A stretch of 64,000 bases of DNA from Lasioglossum baleicum (lineage: Eukaryota; Arthropoda; Insecta; Hymenoptera; Halictidae): positions 4,650,001-4,714,000 of the forward strand of contig NC_134934.1 of NCBI RefSeq assembly GCF_051020765.1, read 5' to 3'. The position numbers and the translations under genes were made by a program. This document shows, piece by piece, positions 11,932 through 24,500 of the stretch. Each line of letters starts with the position of its first letter. Position 1 is the stretch's first letter. Below the pieces are notes generated by a model. That model did not search any database, was not told the DNA's origin, and worked only from the letters and a program-made list of their open reading frames with translations.

Positions 11932-14900
11932 TAATCGGAAATTTTCAGAAATATCCCGTAAAGTTAAGGGTGAAAGAATTGAAATAATCGGCGTCTGTTG
12001 GAATGATAAATCGTCCGTACCGAGCACGTCGAGGGTTAAATTCGAGCAGGAAAATCCGGGAGAGATCGAAGCAGCACTCCGCCGGGAATTTATTTGCCGT
12101 GACGAGTAATTGTCGGAACGGCAACAAAATCTGGGAAGCACTTTGTTGTTAGCCGGGAGAAGAATTGTTGAAATGTAGGGAGAACTAGTCGCGACAACCG
12201 AATCACCGTAGCGTGCTCAAAACGCGGCATCAAAGCGGAATATAAAACTTCAGGGGTGCATGAATTCTCGAGACGCGGCGGAAAGTTTTCCTCGAGACGC
12301 GAGCTCGCCGTTCGCAATACAGTGTCGATGACTCGGGGACATAAAGGCGCGAACGGCAAGCAATTTCTCAAATTCGCGAGGTGCGACTTTTCGTTTATTC
12401 CTTTTTTTTTTTGGTTCGTGAGATCGCCCCCTAGTCGCAGAATAATTTCAGATCCGTTGATCTCCGGGGACGCAGCCAAACAAACGGCCAAGAAATCCGG
12501 GATATGAATGACACAATTTGTTCGTTGAATCAAGAGGACCGAGCCCGGGCATCATCGTTTGTCAAACTAACAGGCAACACACGGGGGGAACGGAAGGGAA
12601 CGAGTCGGTAAAAGTATGACCGAATGCAAAAGCTCTGTCCGTTTTAAATAACGAAAACATCGTGCGGGGCTTAAAGCAAGAAAAGCACGGGTCGCTTTCT
12701 CGTGAAATTTTTATTCGTGGATTTTGGTCGCCCTCGATGAATTTAACCCTCCGCGCTCGAATCGCGGCTCTCGGATGCTACTGAAATTGCTATAGCATAA
12801 TTCGCAACGATGTTCACGCTATTCTAATAAATTGCTAGAAAAGTGCAATACGAAAACGAAAGCACACAGATTCACTGTTTCTTCTTTTCGCGAGGCCCGA
12901 TAAAAAAAGAGAGCGGATTCAATAGATTTCGATTTAATTCGATTTCACTCGAATTTATTAATTATTATTCAATGTGCGTAACTGTGAATAATATATTTGT
13001 GCATGCAGATGAAATTTCACTATCTCGCTACGTTTCCCTTTGCCATTTCAATAGCAATGAATATTAAAGATAAATATAATATCGGATATAATTTAACCGC
13101 GAATCATTGCGTTTTTAATGCACATTTTGAAGATTCGTTACATTATTTCTATTATAGTATCTGATAGATATTATTGTTTAATTTCTCTCCGGTTGGTTAG
13201 ACCAAACTGGGAAGAAATATCGACAATACATATTTGTGTAACTGTTTTTGAAGAATGATTGAATTATATTCCATTTAAATAGAATATTAAATATTAAATA
13301 TTAAAAAGTATTTAAAATCATTTAGAATGAATAAGTGGTACATTTTATTGTTAGAGAGAACCAAGACTTCAGCTATGGCCAATTCATGAAGAAGACAAAG
13401 CGAATCGGTCGGCCACGACAATGTAAAGGAAAATTGATGAATCGATAAGAGTCGATGCAGGAAGCAGTGGAGTACGGCAAAAATGTCTAGGATAATTCAC
13501 GCGATTATTTCCGGTAGATCGGTCTGTCAGCGAAGGTATTGAATCATCCTGTCCAACGACGATCGTTGAACAATCTGCCCGGAGGATACTCTCCGGCATC
13601 GACGCGAGCGCGATGTTCTTATGCTCCGATAAACAAGCAGCGATTTTCATTAAGAACGTCAGCCGCCAGCGAACAAATGTTTGCCAACGTTTCTGATGGA
13701 CGAGGCGCGGCGCGTCTCGACGCCATGGTTCCGTCATAACCGGTTCCGGCGTCGGCGAACGATCGCCGTCGGAACGCCCAAGTAATCGCCAACCGTCCAA
13801 TTACAATACTGGCTGGACTATCATTATTAATGAACCGACTAAATACCTTTTCTTTATTTCAAGACTTGTCGCAACAGTATAATTGAACTATTATACAAGA
13901 TCACGTTGTACTTGAAACGACCTCTGGAACCACCCCCATCAAGGAAGTACAACGTTTTTAGGACACCCTGTATACGTCCCCTGTGTAACTTTACTATTTC
14001 AAACAATTGTGAAACGCTACAATTGTTGTTACGTATCATGTAATTGTTGTATGTATATTGTTGGCTCCGCGTACAGTTAAAGTATTTAAGCTTGAAATTT
14101 CCATTTCCAACTGTTTGTACAGATTTTGCACGCGAAACCGTACACAGACCTAGCTCACCTTTTTACAAAATCAAATTCACCCTTTCACAGACGAAATTCA
14201 CCCTTCGTAAATCAAATTCACCTTGTGGTCGACTCGAGAGTGAAATTACACAATGCGATTTTGTCGCGATCTTATTCGAAATTTTCGTTGGTTTTAGAAA
14301 TGCGTTCTCCTCGATTCTACCATTTCGTACGATTGATTCAGAACATTTTTATTCCGGAGATCTCGAAGCAGTCTTCTTATAGAGACGAGCTGTGGCACAT
14401 TATCGAGAGAAGCGACGACTATAACTGTGAAACAAGATCAAATAAAAAAGACACGGTCTTTTTCCATTGCATCTTCACCGCGAGTCTCGCACAACATGAA
14501 ACACGGTGTAAATCCTGTGTCGGTGATCCGACACGTTCAATTCCGGCGGGGGAAAAAATAGAAGAATATGGAGGTCGTGCATCGTTTCGGCGTGAACAGC
14601 GACCGGAACTGTCGGATCAAGAATCGGGAATAATGCGCGGACGGTAATAGTCGCGGACCGGTACAGTCGTGCGAGCCAATTTGCAAATAATTCGAAATTT
14701 ACCGGCGGGGAACCACGCCATTTTGCCTATCGAATATTTGATCGATTGAACGATTTCACTCCCCACCATGCCCGGCGCGACGGCGGCTCCGATAAAATAT
14801 TCCCTTCGGGAAAAGACGATTAAACGCGAATTTAAACTTTTCACTTTGAATGCTCATCCTGCACGATTCATCTACAATGAAGTCTATAAAGATTCTTTCC

Positions 14901-15086
14901 ACCCTTGTTTCGTCCAACATGCTCGCTCAAGGTGATTAGTGAACTTCAAAGTTGTTTTTTAAGCCTTTGACGTCAAACTCGTCTGATGACGATTTTTTTT
15001 ATAACAAAGTCTAACAAATATGAACGTTACGCATTTCTTTTTAAATGAAATAAAATTCAACTCGTTTGTAATTAATATTTAATATA
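11932..15086. other. Non-coding stretch with repeat traces
   Basis: No gene is recognised. At about 14150-14230 there is a cluster of caaattcacc motifs, the same motif found inside the element at 50730-51152, so this is probably a fragment of that family. The isolated aacccttccgcg-type motif near 12745 (ttaaccctccgcgctcg) looks like a single piggyBac-like end without a partner. Confidence 0.4.
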
Positions 15087-15348
15087 ATATCTTTATTTCC
15101 TGCCTTGTAGTGTATTCTAACCAAAACCATAGTATGCATTTCCATCACCTTTTGCCTTTTTAATACCGCAAGGGTAATAATGCAGTGCCCGAAAGAAAAA
15201 TTTGGTGTGCTGTTTAACGAGAGGATGTACCATCGGATTACCATTGTTCTCGCTTTATTCAACATTTTTCTATGCGGTGCAACATTTCATTTCGAATAAA
15301 GTCGTAAAAAATAATGTAACTCAATTTTTGCTAATAAAAAACAAAAAT
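15087..15348. repeat. Dispersed 260-bp repeat, copy 1
   Basis: Collinear, same-strand match to 38850-39115, from tttcctgccttgtagtg through aaataaagtcgtaaaaa to an AT-rich tail. Few gaps separate the copies. Copy 1 would read YRKGNNAVPERK on the + strand but is then interrupted by a stop. It could be a SINE or a retropseudogene of an unidentified short gene; I do not recognise the source. Confidence 0.7.
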
Positions 15349-15591
15349 TAGACGGGCATGGGCTTTTTAAGTTGCCTGAAAAATCGCAACAGATCATAGG
15401 ATAAATCATAACTGGACAGCGGATGTTTATGCAAATGCATATTTTTATAGAAAGTAGATAAAATTATAGGACCTTTGTCTGTAGAGGATTTTGAAAATAT
15501 AAGTAATATTTTGCACATTTTGCATATTGCATATTTTTCACATATATTGCATATATGTTTGACATATTTTGCATTTAATTGTACATACATA

Positions 15592-15671
15592 TTGGGTTGG
15601 CAAATAAGTTTGTTCGGTTTTTTACATTGGAATAAATTACAAAAACCGAACGAACTTATTTGCCAACCCAA
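15592..15671. mobile_element. Palindromic mariner MITE, 80 bp, inserted in the hAT remnant
   Basis: Starts TTGGGTTGGCAAATAAGTTT and ends with the matching inverted repeat, about 30 bp on each side with a short centre. Flanked by TA at 15590-15591 and 15672-15673. The TTGGGTTGGCAA terminus is typical of insect mariners. Confidence 0.92.
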
Positions 15672-15975
15672 TACATGTGTACGTGTGTATTTAATTGTAA
15701 AGAGCCGTTATGTGATATGAATCGTATCATATCATATGATTCTCGCACGAAACAGCAGTAATTGGCCGTGGCCTTAAGATGTGTAAATACCGACTCCTAC
15801 ATATTGCAGGAATCAGTTACTGATATTACTGAAGAGCTGGATAGGGTATTTCGATCTTGTGGAGAAATAATTCGAACTAAATGGAAGAAGATCTTTAAAA
15901 AATACAGGATTTGATCCTTTGTTAAAACTTAACAAAACTCAACATGCATCCACTACTGAAGGACCAGACTAAATT

Positions 15976-16146
15976 GATGCAAGATATTGGAAAAAATACA
16001 CATATGCACCAATTACGTCCTGTGACGTTGAAAGGACATTTTCAGTGTGCAAATTAATCTTCAGCGAGAAAAGACATCAACTTACCGTCGATAATATGGA
16101 AAAAATCATAGTTACATATTGTAATGCAAATTACAGCGAACAATAA
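15976..16146 (+). pseudogene. hAT transposase C-terminal (dimerisation domain) remnant
   Basis: 57 codons ending in TAA. The translation contains RYWKKYTYAPITSCDVERTF followed by a segment with KLIFSEKRHQLTVDNMEK, matching the conserved hAT family C-terminal dimerisation region (APITS..VERxFS...RhxLt.dn). The upstream part is broken by stops and frame changes and the RNase H-like catalytic region is missing, so the element cannot encode a working enzyme. Confidence 0.9.
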
Positions 16147-16260
16147 ATGAAATTCTGTATACATTGTATAATTGGTTTCACTATTTTGTATATATTTGCA
16201 TATGTCGTGCATATATTTTGCATATATTTTTGCACATTTTGCATAAATATCCGCTGTCTA

Positions 16261-17800
16261 ATCATGAAACTTATTCAAAATGGTGAAAAATTGGCTTTTA
16301 AAAAAACATGACCTAATAATTGAAAAAGTTACTTTCGAAATTCTCCTATTGCGTCATCTTGCGTAAAGATTTTTAACTATTGAACGGTGTTCAAATTGTA
16401 TTTTTGATTTCGCTGCTTATATAGGGTGCGATAAAAAAAATGTTTGACCTTGGAAAAAGGGTCGAGATCATGCAATCTTGAAACACCCTGTACATTTCGG
16501 ACGAATCATCCGTCCGTGGTCGCGGTGTTGTCCCCGTCCGAAGGAAACTATCATCCTGTCGACTGAAGCTATCCGTTTTGTTCAGCACGCTGACTTCGAT
16601 CGATCCCGGTCGCTGACAATGGACTCGTGCCAGCGATCGTTCCTTTCGATCCGGCGCGGCGCGGCGCGGTGGCTCAAAGTGTATAAACTCATCGAACACC
16701 CCATCAAAGACTCGGCGGGATCCGCGATAGTGTACGAAGTTAGTTTTGCTTGCGACGACGATGGCTTGCGCTGGTACTTAAATAGACAGCGTTGTTTTCG
16801 CTGTTACAACGCGCTCGACAATCACAACCGTGGAACAGAATCGGATTAAAATCGAAACGATAGGACGGTGTGCGGCGGTTTCGATTCAACGAATCATACG
16901 AAACACGCGGAAACCAAAGGGAACGCGACTCAATATTTTTATCATTCGCTTTAATTCAACAAGTAGCTTAAAATTCATATTTTAATATTAGAACCATCAG
17001 TTTAATGAAACGACTCGTCTCTCTCTGATTTTTCATTACATCTATCAAAATTATAAAAATGTTTCCATGAGAAAATTATGAAATGAATGTCCGAATGAAT
17101 TCAATCTTGATATTGTTAGACCACGGATTTTTCTGCAAAATGAAAGTTGGATACTGGCATTTTTTTAATCCCTTTATTCTCTATCTCCGGCTTGAAATCC
17201 CAACTAATCATTGTCACTATAAAATTCACGATTAGTTATTTATTATCAAATATTATTATATCGTAAACGCGCCAACTGTTCGATAATGTTAGTATTGAAG
17301 GAATGGATCAATTTTCATTTAAATTAGAGAGCAACCAAACATTTCTCTGTATCTAAAACACAGTAAATTGATAAATTTTCGCCGCGGGAACGCGCGGAAC
17401 GTCAATATCGTGTTCCGGAATAATAAACAGTACGTAAATTGTAACATTGTTAGCCAGAAATTGGTTACCAAAGAATTTTTCAGGAAATTAAATTACAACA
17501 AATCAACTTGTCGGAAATTCGTGAGAACACCATTTTTATAGATTGAAGCGAATTACTCGAGTTAATTAATTCCCTTTACTGCGTTTTCGTCGGGATTCAA
17601 AATGAAACTAAGAAAATCGAGTCGGGTATTATTAAAATGTACTCGTTTTACTTTTTTCCGCGTAGCAACATACGGGTATAGATGTATCAGATTCACGGCG
17701 TATCGGGTTTCCGGCGAAAGAATGGAAAGCTTTTCTAAGAGAGTCTTTTGAGAGGCAAGGATTTCGTAGTAACCAACAAGGCTTGGAACAAAAAGAGAGT

Positions 17801-17831
<31 letters not shown>

Positions 17832-18903
17832 CCCTGCCTCAAAGCTTCTCGGGCAGAACGTTACTCACAGTCCCGTTCGATATAAATCAGATCTGCCGCG
17901 ACTTGTTTCGAGAAATCATTTATTGCTGAGGAAAGCAATTACCGACAGAAAAATAAAGACAGCGATCGATCGAGCCTTGCGGAGCGCGCCGCGCCAGTTA
18001 CACATACTTGATGTAAGAACGATCCCAGAAAAACCCGGGCTACCGACCCGACCCGACCCGACTTCTCTCGCAACGTTCTCCTTCGTTTCGGAGTGATTCG
18101 TTTCTTTCATTTCCCCTGTTATCAGAAAATACTCAATTCCGCGAGCGTATCGAGAAAATAAAAAAGGGGGGCGGAGCTCGAGGGTGGGGGCGAAAGAGGT
18201 GGGGAGTCGAGGATCATGCCGGGATTAATCTATCAAAAAGATTCAACTTTTCCGCTCACGGAGAAAATTCATTTCGCCTGGAATCGATATTCCACAAAAA
18301 AAAGAAAGTGAAGAAAGAAAAGAGAAAGAAAACGGGGCAAAATTTATTCCCCGAACCTATGATTTTCTTCGAACGCAACTAGTCTGCATGTGGACCGTTA
18401 GATCCCTTTAAACTCGAATTGCAACGACATACCCGGAAAAACGTCACGTTGCTGGGAATTCGATTTACATAATTTCCCGGGTCTCAGATATACCCGACGA
18501 TAGCCCGAGCCTCGGCCATAAATTACGAATGAATTATTTTGTTTGCGTTGGGCCCGCGATTAGCCCGCAATCAATTGAACACGAATTATTCACCGTGAAT
18601 TAAATGCGGATTTGCGTTTCGGCTTTCATCGCGATACCACGCGCGCATTCGTCTGCTCCAAGTAAAATCAGGCTCGCCGCCATGCGAAAGAGAGGGTGAA
18701 CTTTTAATTATATTCTCGGTTTTCGGAACGAATTGATGTTGATAGATACGTCAATCATTTCGCTCCGGCAAAGATGATGGACAATTTACTGGCTACCTTA
18801 TCTCTTTTTCGCTTGGAAGTATCTTCTCTGTAAGTTTACTCTCTGCTAAAAGTTCTATTATGGGATTACGGAGATCGTCCTTCGATTCCTCAAACGTGAT
18901 AAA
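16261..18903. other. Non-coding stretch with microsatellites
   Basis: No gene is supported. Contains a pure (CT)n tract at 17800-17828, an acccg pentamer repeat at about 18045-18061, and an isolated acaccctgtac motif near 16484. Open frames at 16391-16849 lack any recognisable domain. Confidence 0.4.
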
Positions 18904-19105
18904 TAGACTGCGGATCTTTATGCGAAATAAAAATTGTCTGCATCGATTGCAAGGAATGGAAACTAAATTGAATGTTATTTCTTCCCTTAATGATTTTAAT
19001 ACAGTAGTATCATATATTGACATCTCTGCAATTTTAAAAATTTTCCAACAATTTGGAATTTCATCTACTCAATTTTGCTATAAATGCATAGAGATTCGCA
19101 GTCTA
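18904..19105. mobile_element. hAT-type MITE, 202 bp, exact 8-bp target duplication
   Basis: A well-preserved left end, tagactgcggatctttatgc, and a matching inverted right end, ...gattcgcagtcta. Target duplication gtgataaa at 18896-18903 and 19106-19113 is identical. The interior has the family's attgtctgcatcgattgcaa block near the left end. Confidence 0.93.
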
Positions 19106-19113
19106 GTGATAAA

Positions 19114-21260
19114 AATGTGATCAAGAGGATAGAATTCAAGGAACTCTCTGAAAAGACTTTCTATCTTCTTGATAATACAAATAATTACGTATTGAATTTT
19201 CCGGGAAATCAAGATATCAAAGCCGGAAACACAGCACAGTGTAACTGAACTACAGGTCATCGCGCGAGATAAAATTTTCTTGGTGCAATTTGCAGAGACC
19301 CGAGTCAAACAAAAGTTTATTCCCCCCATCAAACGGTTTAATACGATAATGTCTTCGATAAAAGTGGTATTAAGCTTATAACTGTTTTTATTGCACTTCG
19401 CAAACATCTGCAGTCCTCTGTAGGGGACAATATAAAAATTCATTTTAAAAAAGTATTTCTTGATGCTGAAATTCCAAAGATTCCAATTATTCACGACTTT
19501 ATTGTATAAAAACAAGGTACTGCAATCTTCGACTTAAAATACATCAATTCTTTATGACAAAATCAATCGAAACAGGAAATGGTATTACAACTCGAGAAGC
19601 TATCCATAGTATTTGTCAAAGTACTAAGATGGAAATTCCAAGTCCATATCAATATTGGAACAGGAAATGGTATTACAACTCGAGAAGCTATCCATAGTAT
19701 TTGTCAAAGTACTAAGATGGAAATTCCAAGTCCATATCAATATTGGAACAGGAAATGTACATTTTCTCAGCTTGGATAATTGAGTAATCGGTTCTTGAAT
19801 TATCAATAAATCGTCAGTTAATCCTTAATCCAATGAAAGTCTTCCTGATCAAATGTTTCGTAATATTAATAAAGGAGAGAGAGAGAAACTTGTTGCGTAA
19901 AGTGAAATATTTGAAAAATCTGTATCTTCATAAAAAATTATACGGCGATTCATTCGGAACTTTTACTTTTAAGGTTACTCCGACAACTCGGAATTTATCC
20001 ATACACAACTATTCAGAAACAAAGCAATCTTGGACTACCCATCAATAAAATGCAATCCCGCAAACCCACATCAAATAAAGTATTCTACAATATTTTCCAA
20101 GTTGCACGCGCGACATCAAAGTTATCGATGCACTATTCGAGATAGCGTTTTACCAGCTTCCAGATTAATTTCGCGAATCAATTAAATCGGCAACAATTAA
20201 ACGCCTTCTAGAACGCGCGATCGTTCGATTCGAAGTTGGGCGCGATCTCGGAACAGTTTCGAATTGAAAAAAGCATAAAAGAACGGAGCTGAAAACGGTT
20301 ATCGCCGCGCGGGGAGATTAAATATCAAAGCTTGTGATCAACGGGCCGCTGCCTCCTAACGAGCATTCCATAATAGGAACATTTGTTTCGGGGCCGAAAA
20401 CGAGGTCCGAACTTTGTTAATTTTCCTAGCGGCAGTTAGCGATCGTGATAATAAGTGTACCGTCGACGCGGTGCTCGCGTGTACACCTGTGCACAGTAGT
20501 GTAACAAGTCTGTTACACTTACATTTCCATAACTCAGCCTTATCTCTTTAATGAATCTGTGAAAATATTAAAAGGCCATCGGACATCGTGCAATACAGAA
20601 AATTTCATATTCAGTCATTTTGGTCGTACCTTCTTGTATGTAGTACAGGTGGATTGTTGAGATTCCTCTGATTAAAATGAGTACAAACACGATGTAAATC
20701 GGACTAATTTTCCAATCTAAAAACATTGAATTTAGTGTTGTTCTATGACCAACTATTTACTTTATGATAAATAGTGATTAAAATGTTTTCGACAGTGAAC
20801 CTCGACCGGTCACTACCCTTAGTCACACAGAAATCAGCACTATGACACATCATTGTAGTCATTTCTTTAAGGGACTTCTATTTAAGTTCGCGCAAAAGAC
20901 TGAACCAGGCTTTTTTAATAGAAACCTCAGCGCAGCTAAGATCTCGCTCTTTCGAATTTCTGTCTATCCCGAATTGCCGGACTTCCGACGAATCATACTT
21001 TGTAACGCGCTTCTCGTACTTTGTGGCCGGAGTTATAGTTAAGGAGTTCTATTAATAAACTAGTGTTTATATAACGTTTATTAACCCTCATCCGGAATAC
21101 AACAGTTTCAAGTACTTATATCCAAAGGCGTCGACCATAGTAGGAAATATCTATTTTGCAATAAAGTAGTTATTTCATTGAATAGAAATTTATTTATATT
21201 GGAGCGATGTAAAGTTCCTCGTATCCAGTTATGTGGAAAGTGGTGTGCGAGTAATCGAAG
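19114..21260. other. Non-coding stretch
   Basis: Apart from the 88-bp tandem duplication at 19571-19757 nothing is recognised. Open frames near 19078-19515 and 19833-20048 have no domain similarity. Confidence 0.4.
19571..19757. repeat. Tandem duplication, 88-bp unit, about 2.1 copies
   Basis: Units 19571-19658 and 19659-19746 begin aacaggaaatggtattacaa and appear identical throughout, followed by an 11-bp partial third copy. The identity points to a very recent duplication or to an assembly artefact. Confidence 0.95.
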
Positions 21261-21574
21261 GTTAAGGGTAGATTAATAGTGGAGCGGTGAGCATCGATGA
21301 TAGCGGTGCGGTGAAAACAAACCAACATTCGTGACAACATTTCGACACATACTAAAGAGAAAGTACATATGTATTCTCTTTGTTTTTCTTTTCTTCGCCG
21401 CACAGCTCACCTCGCTGCTCCACTATAAACACATACATAAAAAAAAGAAAAACAAAGAAAACACATATATACTTTTTCATTAGTATGTGTCGAAATGTTG
21501 TCACGAATGTTGGTTTCTTTTCACCGCGCCGCTATCATCGATGCTCGCAGCTCCACTATAAATCCACCCTAAGA
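21261..21574. mobile_element. Snap-back MITE, about 314 bp
   Basis: The left arm (ttaagggtagatt..., 21261-21345) is the inverted repeat of the right arm (21485-21574), with the block caacattcgtgacaacattt matching over tens of bases. A second, inner inverted repeat of ttctctttgtttttctttt flanks the centre. Non-coding; target duplication not clear. Confidence 0.8.
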
Positions 21575-24500
21575 CATAAGTGCACACTTTTAAGCGCCCG
21601 TCGCTACCCCCGCCGCTTCCCTGCTTCAGTTGTAGTCACTTCTTCGTGGCTACTCTATAAAAGTATGTATTCCGATTTACGTCGTGTTTGGATTCATTTT
21701 AATCGGAAGAACTTCATTTGTCCGCTGGTGCCACTTGTGGGAACGTAGAACAATAATGAATTTGAAATTTTCTTTACGGTACGTTTATCTTTAACTCGGT
21801 ATCCTTTGAAGTTAGAACGCTCGGTCGATGCTTAGCGAACTGCGTATCCCTCCCAATTTCGCTCGCTATTATCTATTCCGATACGTCGTCGTCGAGCTGT
21901 GCTCGAGTAGATGCCTCGAAGAGGAACTCTGCCCTGTGACGCAATAATTCGACTTCCGGATACGAAAGTTTGCGAGTTTAAGTGAGCACCAGTGTATTAC
22001 GATTACGATTACGCGGATCGTTGCGGCTTAATTCCAAGTGACACGGCCGCGCCGCGTGTTCGGCGTGGTCCGTCTATTCCACCTTTTCCCTGTCGATCCT
22101 TTCGTTCTTTCTTCGGCTCGCCTCTTATCTGGCGTACCAATAACCAGGTATGTGTGTCGCTCGATAAGTTGCATTGTTCCTGCCGGCTGGTTGCTGCTGC
22201 TCCGGTTTCATCGGTGGAAAAAGCAACTCCGGCGAAATTCGTCGCGCGAACCTTGTTTTTTTCTCTTCTTCTTCTCCTGCTGCACCAGCAGCGGCAACCG
22301 CTGCTCGTTTTCCCTTTCCCTCTCTCTCTCTCTCTCTCTCACACACTCTTTCTCTCTTTCTCCGTTTTTATTTCTGTTCGCTCGCTGATTTTTTCCCTTC
22401 TTTTTCAAATCGTCGACCACTTCGCCCGCGATCGAAGCTTAACGAGGCTATCACATTCGCTCCTGCCTTTTTTCCTATCCGAACCCGCTGTCTCTTCGAC
22501 AACCACGATTCTCTGCCGTGCGAAATTTGGAAAAAAAAGAGCCGAGGTGTCCAGCCGGAAAAAGGCGAGTCGGAATTTAATCGAGGCTGCAAATCCGTTC
22601 GAGGCGATGCGCTTTCGACGCCCCTGCAAGCTGCAATCACGCGACTCCTGACGCTTTTTGTGTCGTTCGCGCGGGAAGACGGTGCTTCGGGATTTATGGT
22701 CGTGAGCGGGGGTGGCGCGATACTTTCGTTCCAGTTCTACGTCGTATTGTAACGATAAACGAAATTATGGCGCGACACGGTCGAACCGTTTCTTCCTGGA
22801 AAATTTGAATTTTTTAATCGAGTCGCTGAGCCAGCAGCGGACGAGAGTTCTGCGAGATTCCTTATTCAGATTTTTGGGCCTGCTTTCATGGATTTTTTTG
22901 CGAAATTCTGCACACACGGGACAGTCTCTTCGTAATGTTGCGAACAGCGAAGGAAAATATGCTGCGTTCGTCGAGTCTTTTTAGAACCGTTCGTATTTTT
23001 ATTCTTTAAATAGCATCATGATTGAATCATGGTCGAAATTGAGCAAACAGTAAAATCGGTATTCTAGTTGGTCTACGTAAATATTCAAACAGGAAATTTA
23101 CTTGTATAAAATAGAATAAGAAATTGAACAAAAATTATGACCGCAAATAAAATTCCACTTGATCCATTTCAAATCGCATTCCAAGCTACTTCATTTTACT
23201 CCATGCCACTTCAGATCAAGAGCTTCACTTTAATATTTCGCAGAAAAAAATATGCGTCATTCCGTCGCACGATCTTCGCCAACCGCCATTTCATCGTAAG
23301 AAAAATTCCGCGGCTTCCGGTTAGAGAGCTCGAAGACTAAAAGTTTTCCAGCCAGCGTAAGCTGATCTTCAATTTGAAAGGACGCGGAAATTGCGCGACG
23401 CTATGCTTGGCAAGAGATATTTTAACTTGCCGGAAAAGGAGCTGCGCATAAAACAATTGCTTCCAGTTTACAAAATTTACTGCGAGAATTGGTTCGGCCC
23501 CGTTTCACGGGAGTTGAGGGGGGCGAGTCGGTTTAGAACCTTGACAAAATCAATTTTTCTTAAAACACGCGTCTCTATGGTCTTCGGCCTGTAGCACGAT
23601 AAGAAGATGAGTAAAAGTGGACGGATTTTAAATTGTTTGTTTTCTTTTTATGAAACGGTGTGTGCTGAAGATTCGCTCAAAATTTCAGGTAAATAGATCA
23701 ACTAGAACTTGAAACATCGTGACAGCTGTGTCGAAAAAAAAGTATTTCAAGGTTCAACTTTAATTTTCGCAACGCTTCATTTTCGGAATTCAACACAAAT
23801 TCTATTTAATAATAACTATTACAAATTTCCTTCGTCAGTAACTGTTATGAGCGATCGAAATGAAATTCTCTCATTGATAACTGTTATAAGTGATCGAAAT
23901 GAATTTCTCTCAACGATAACATTTACCAACAAGAGAAACAATTTTTGTTTATACTTATAATCCTTATTTGTTAAATACTTGTTATTCCATGACTTTTTTT
24001 CTTTTTGGTTATAACAGTTAGGGTCCCTGGTGAAAAGTTAGTCAACCAGCCCCGGTCTCCCCTACCGTATCAATAAAAAATAAAAATTCCACAAGGTTTG
24101 AAAATTGATGTTAGCCTAGACATAAACGACCCGGTATGCCCGCGGAGGGTTAAGTACGACGTTGAACGGAGGGATAATAGTTCTGGTTAAAATCTCGCGT
24201 GCATGGAGGACAAAGAACCGATCCTGCGTCCCAATTACCGGCGCGTTGTTTCATAACCGCAGTCCGAACAATAATTAATCGGCGAACGAAGTTCGAAAGC
24301 GGAAATGTCCGCGTGGAAATATAATAAAATGTACGCTTCCGCGCTAGAACTGTCCGATGCTATTCGACTTTGGGTCGAAAAGGCAACACAGCCCCCGAGA
24401 TATTACGTACCAGTCATTTTGCCGTGGCGTGCAGGCTTATTCGATTAATCGATCGACACTGACGTGACCCGCGACGAGGAAACAAGCGCGCGAACGAACG

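Larger units (their letters stand above)
15413..16260 (+). mobile_element. Deleted hAT transposon, relative of the local hAT MITEs
   Basis: Left end tggacagcggatgtttatgc, right end ...gcataaatatccgctgtcta, the same termini as the 200-bp MITEs in this window. Flanking 8-mers atcataac (15405-15412) and atcatgaa (16261-16268) agree at 6 of 8 positions. Subterminal regions are rich in tgcatatttt repeats. It contains the transposase remnant at 15976-16146 and an 80-bp mariner MITE at 15592-15671. Confidence 0.85.

Noticed and set aside
13960..13975. Recurring caccctgtat motifs (about 3709, 13963, 16484)
   Set aside because: The motif is common in insect repeats, but here no partner end or duplication could be found, so no element was called.
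13384..14647. Open frames of 110-173 codons
   Set aside because: No domain, no homologue recognised, and no splice-site context; composition is like the surrounding non-coding DNA.
21992..22752. Open frames of up to 219 codons on the + strand
   Set aside because: They owe their length to CT-rich low-complexity sequence (runs of S, L and F) and show no domain.
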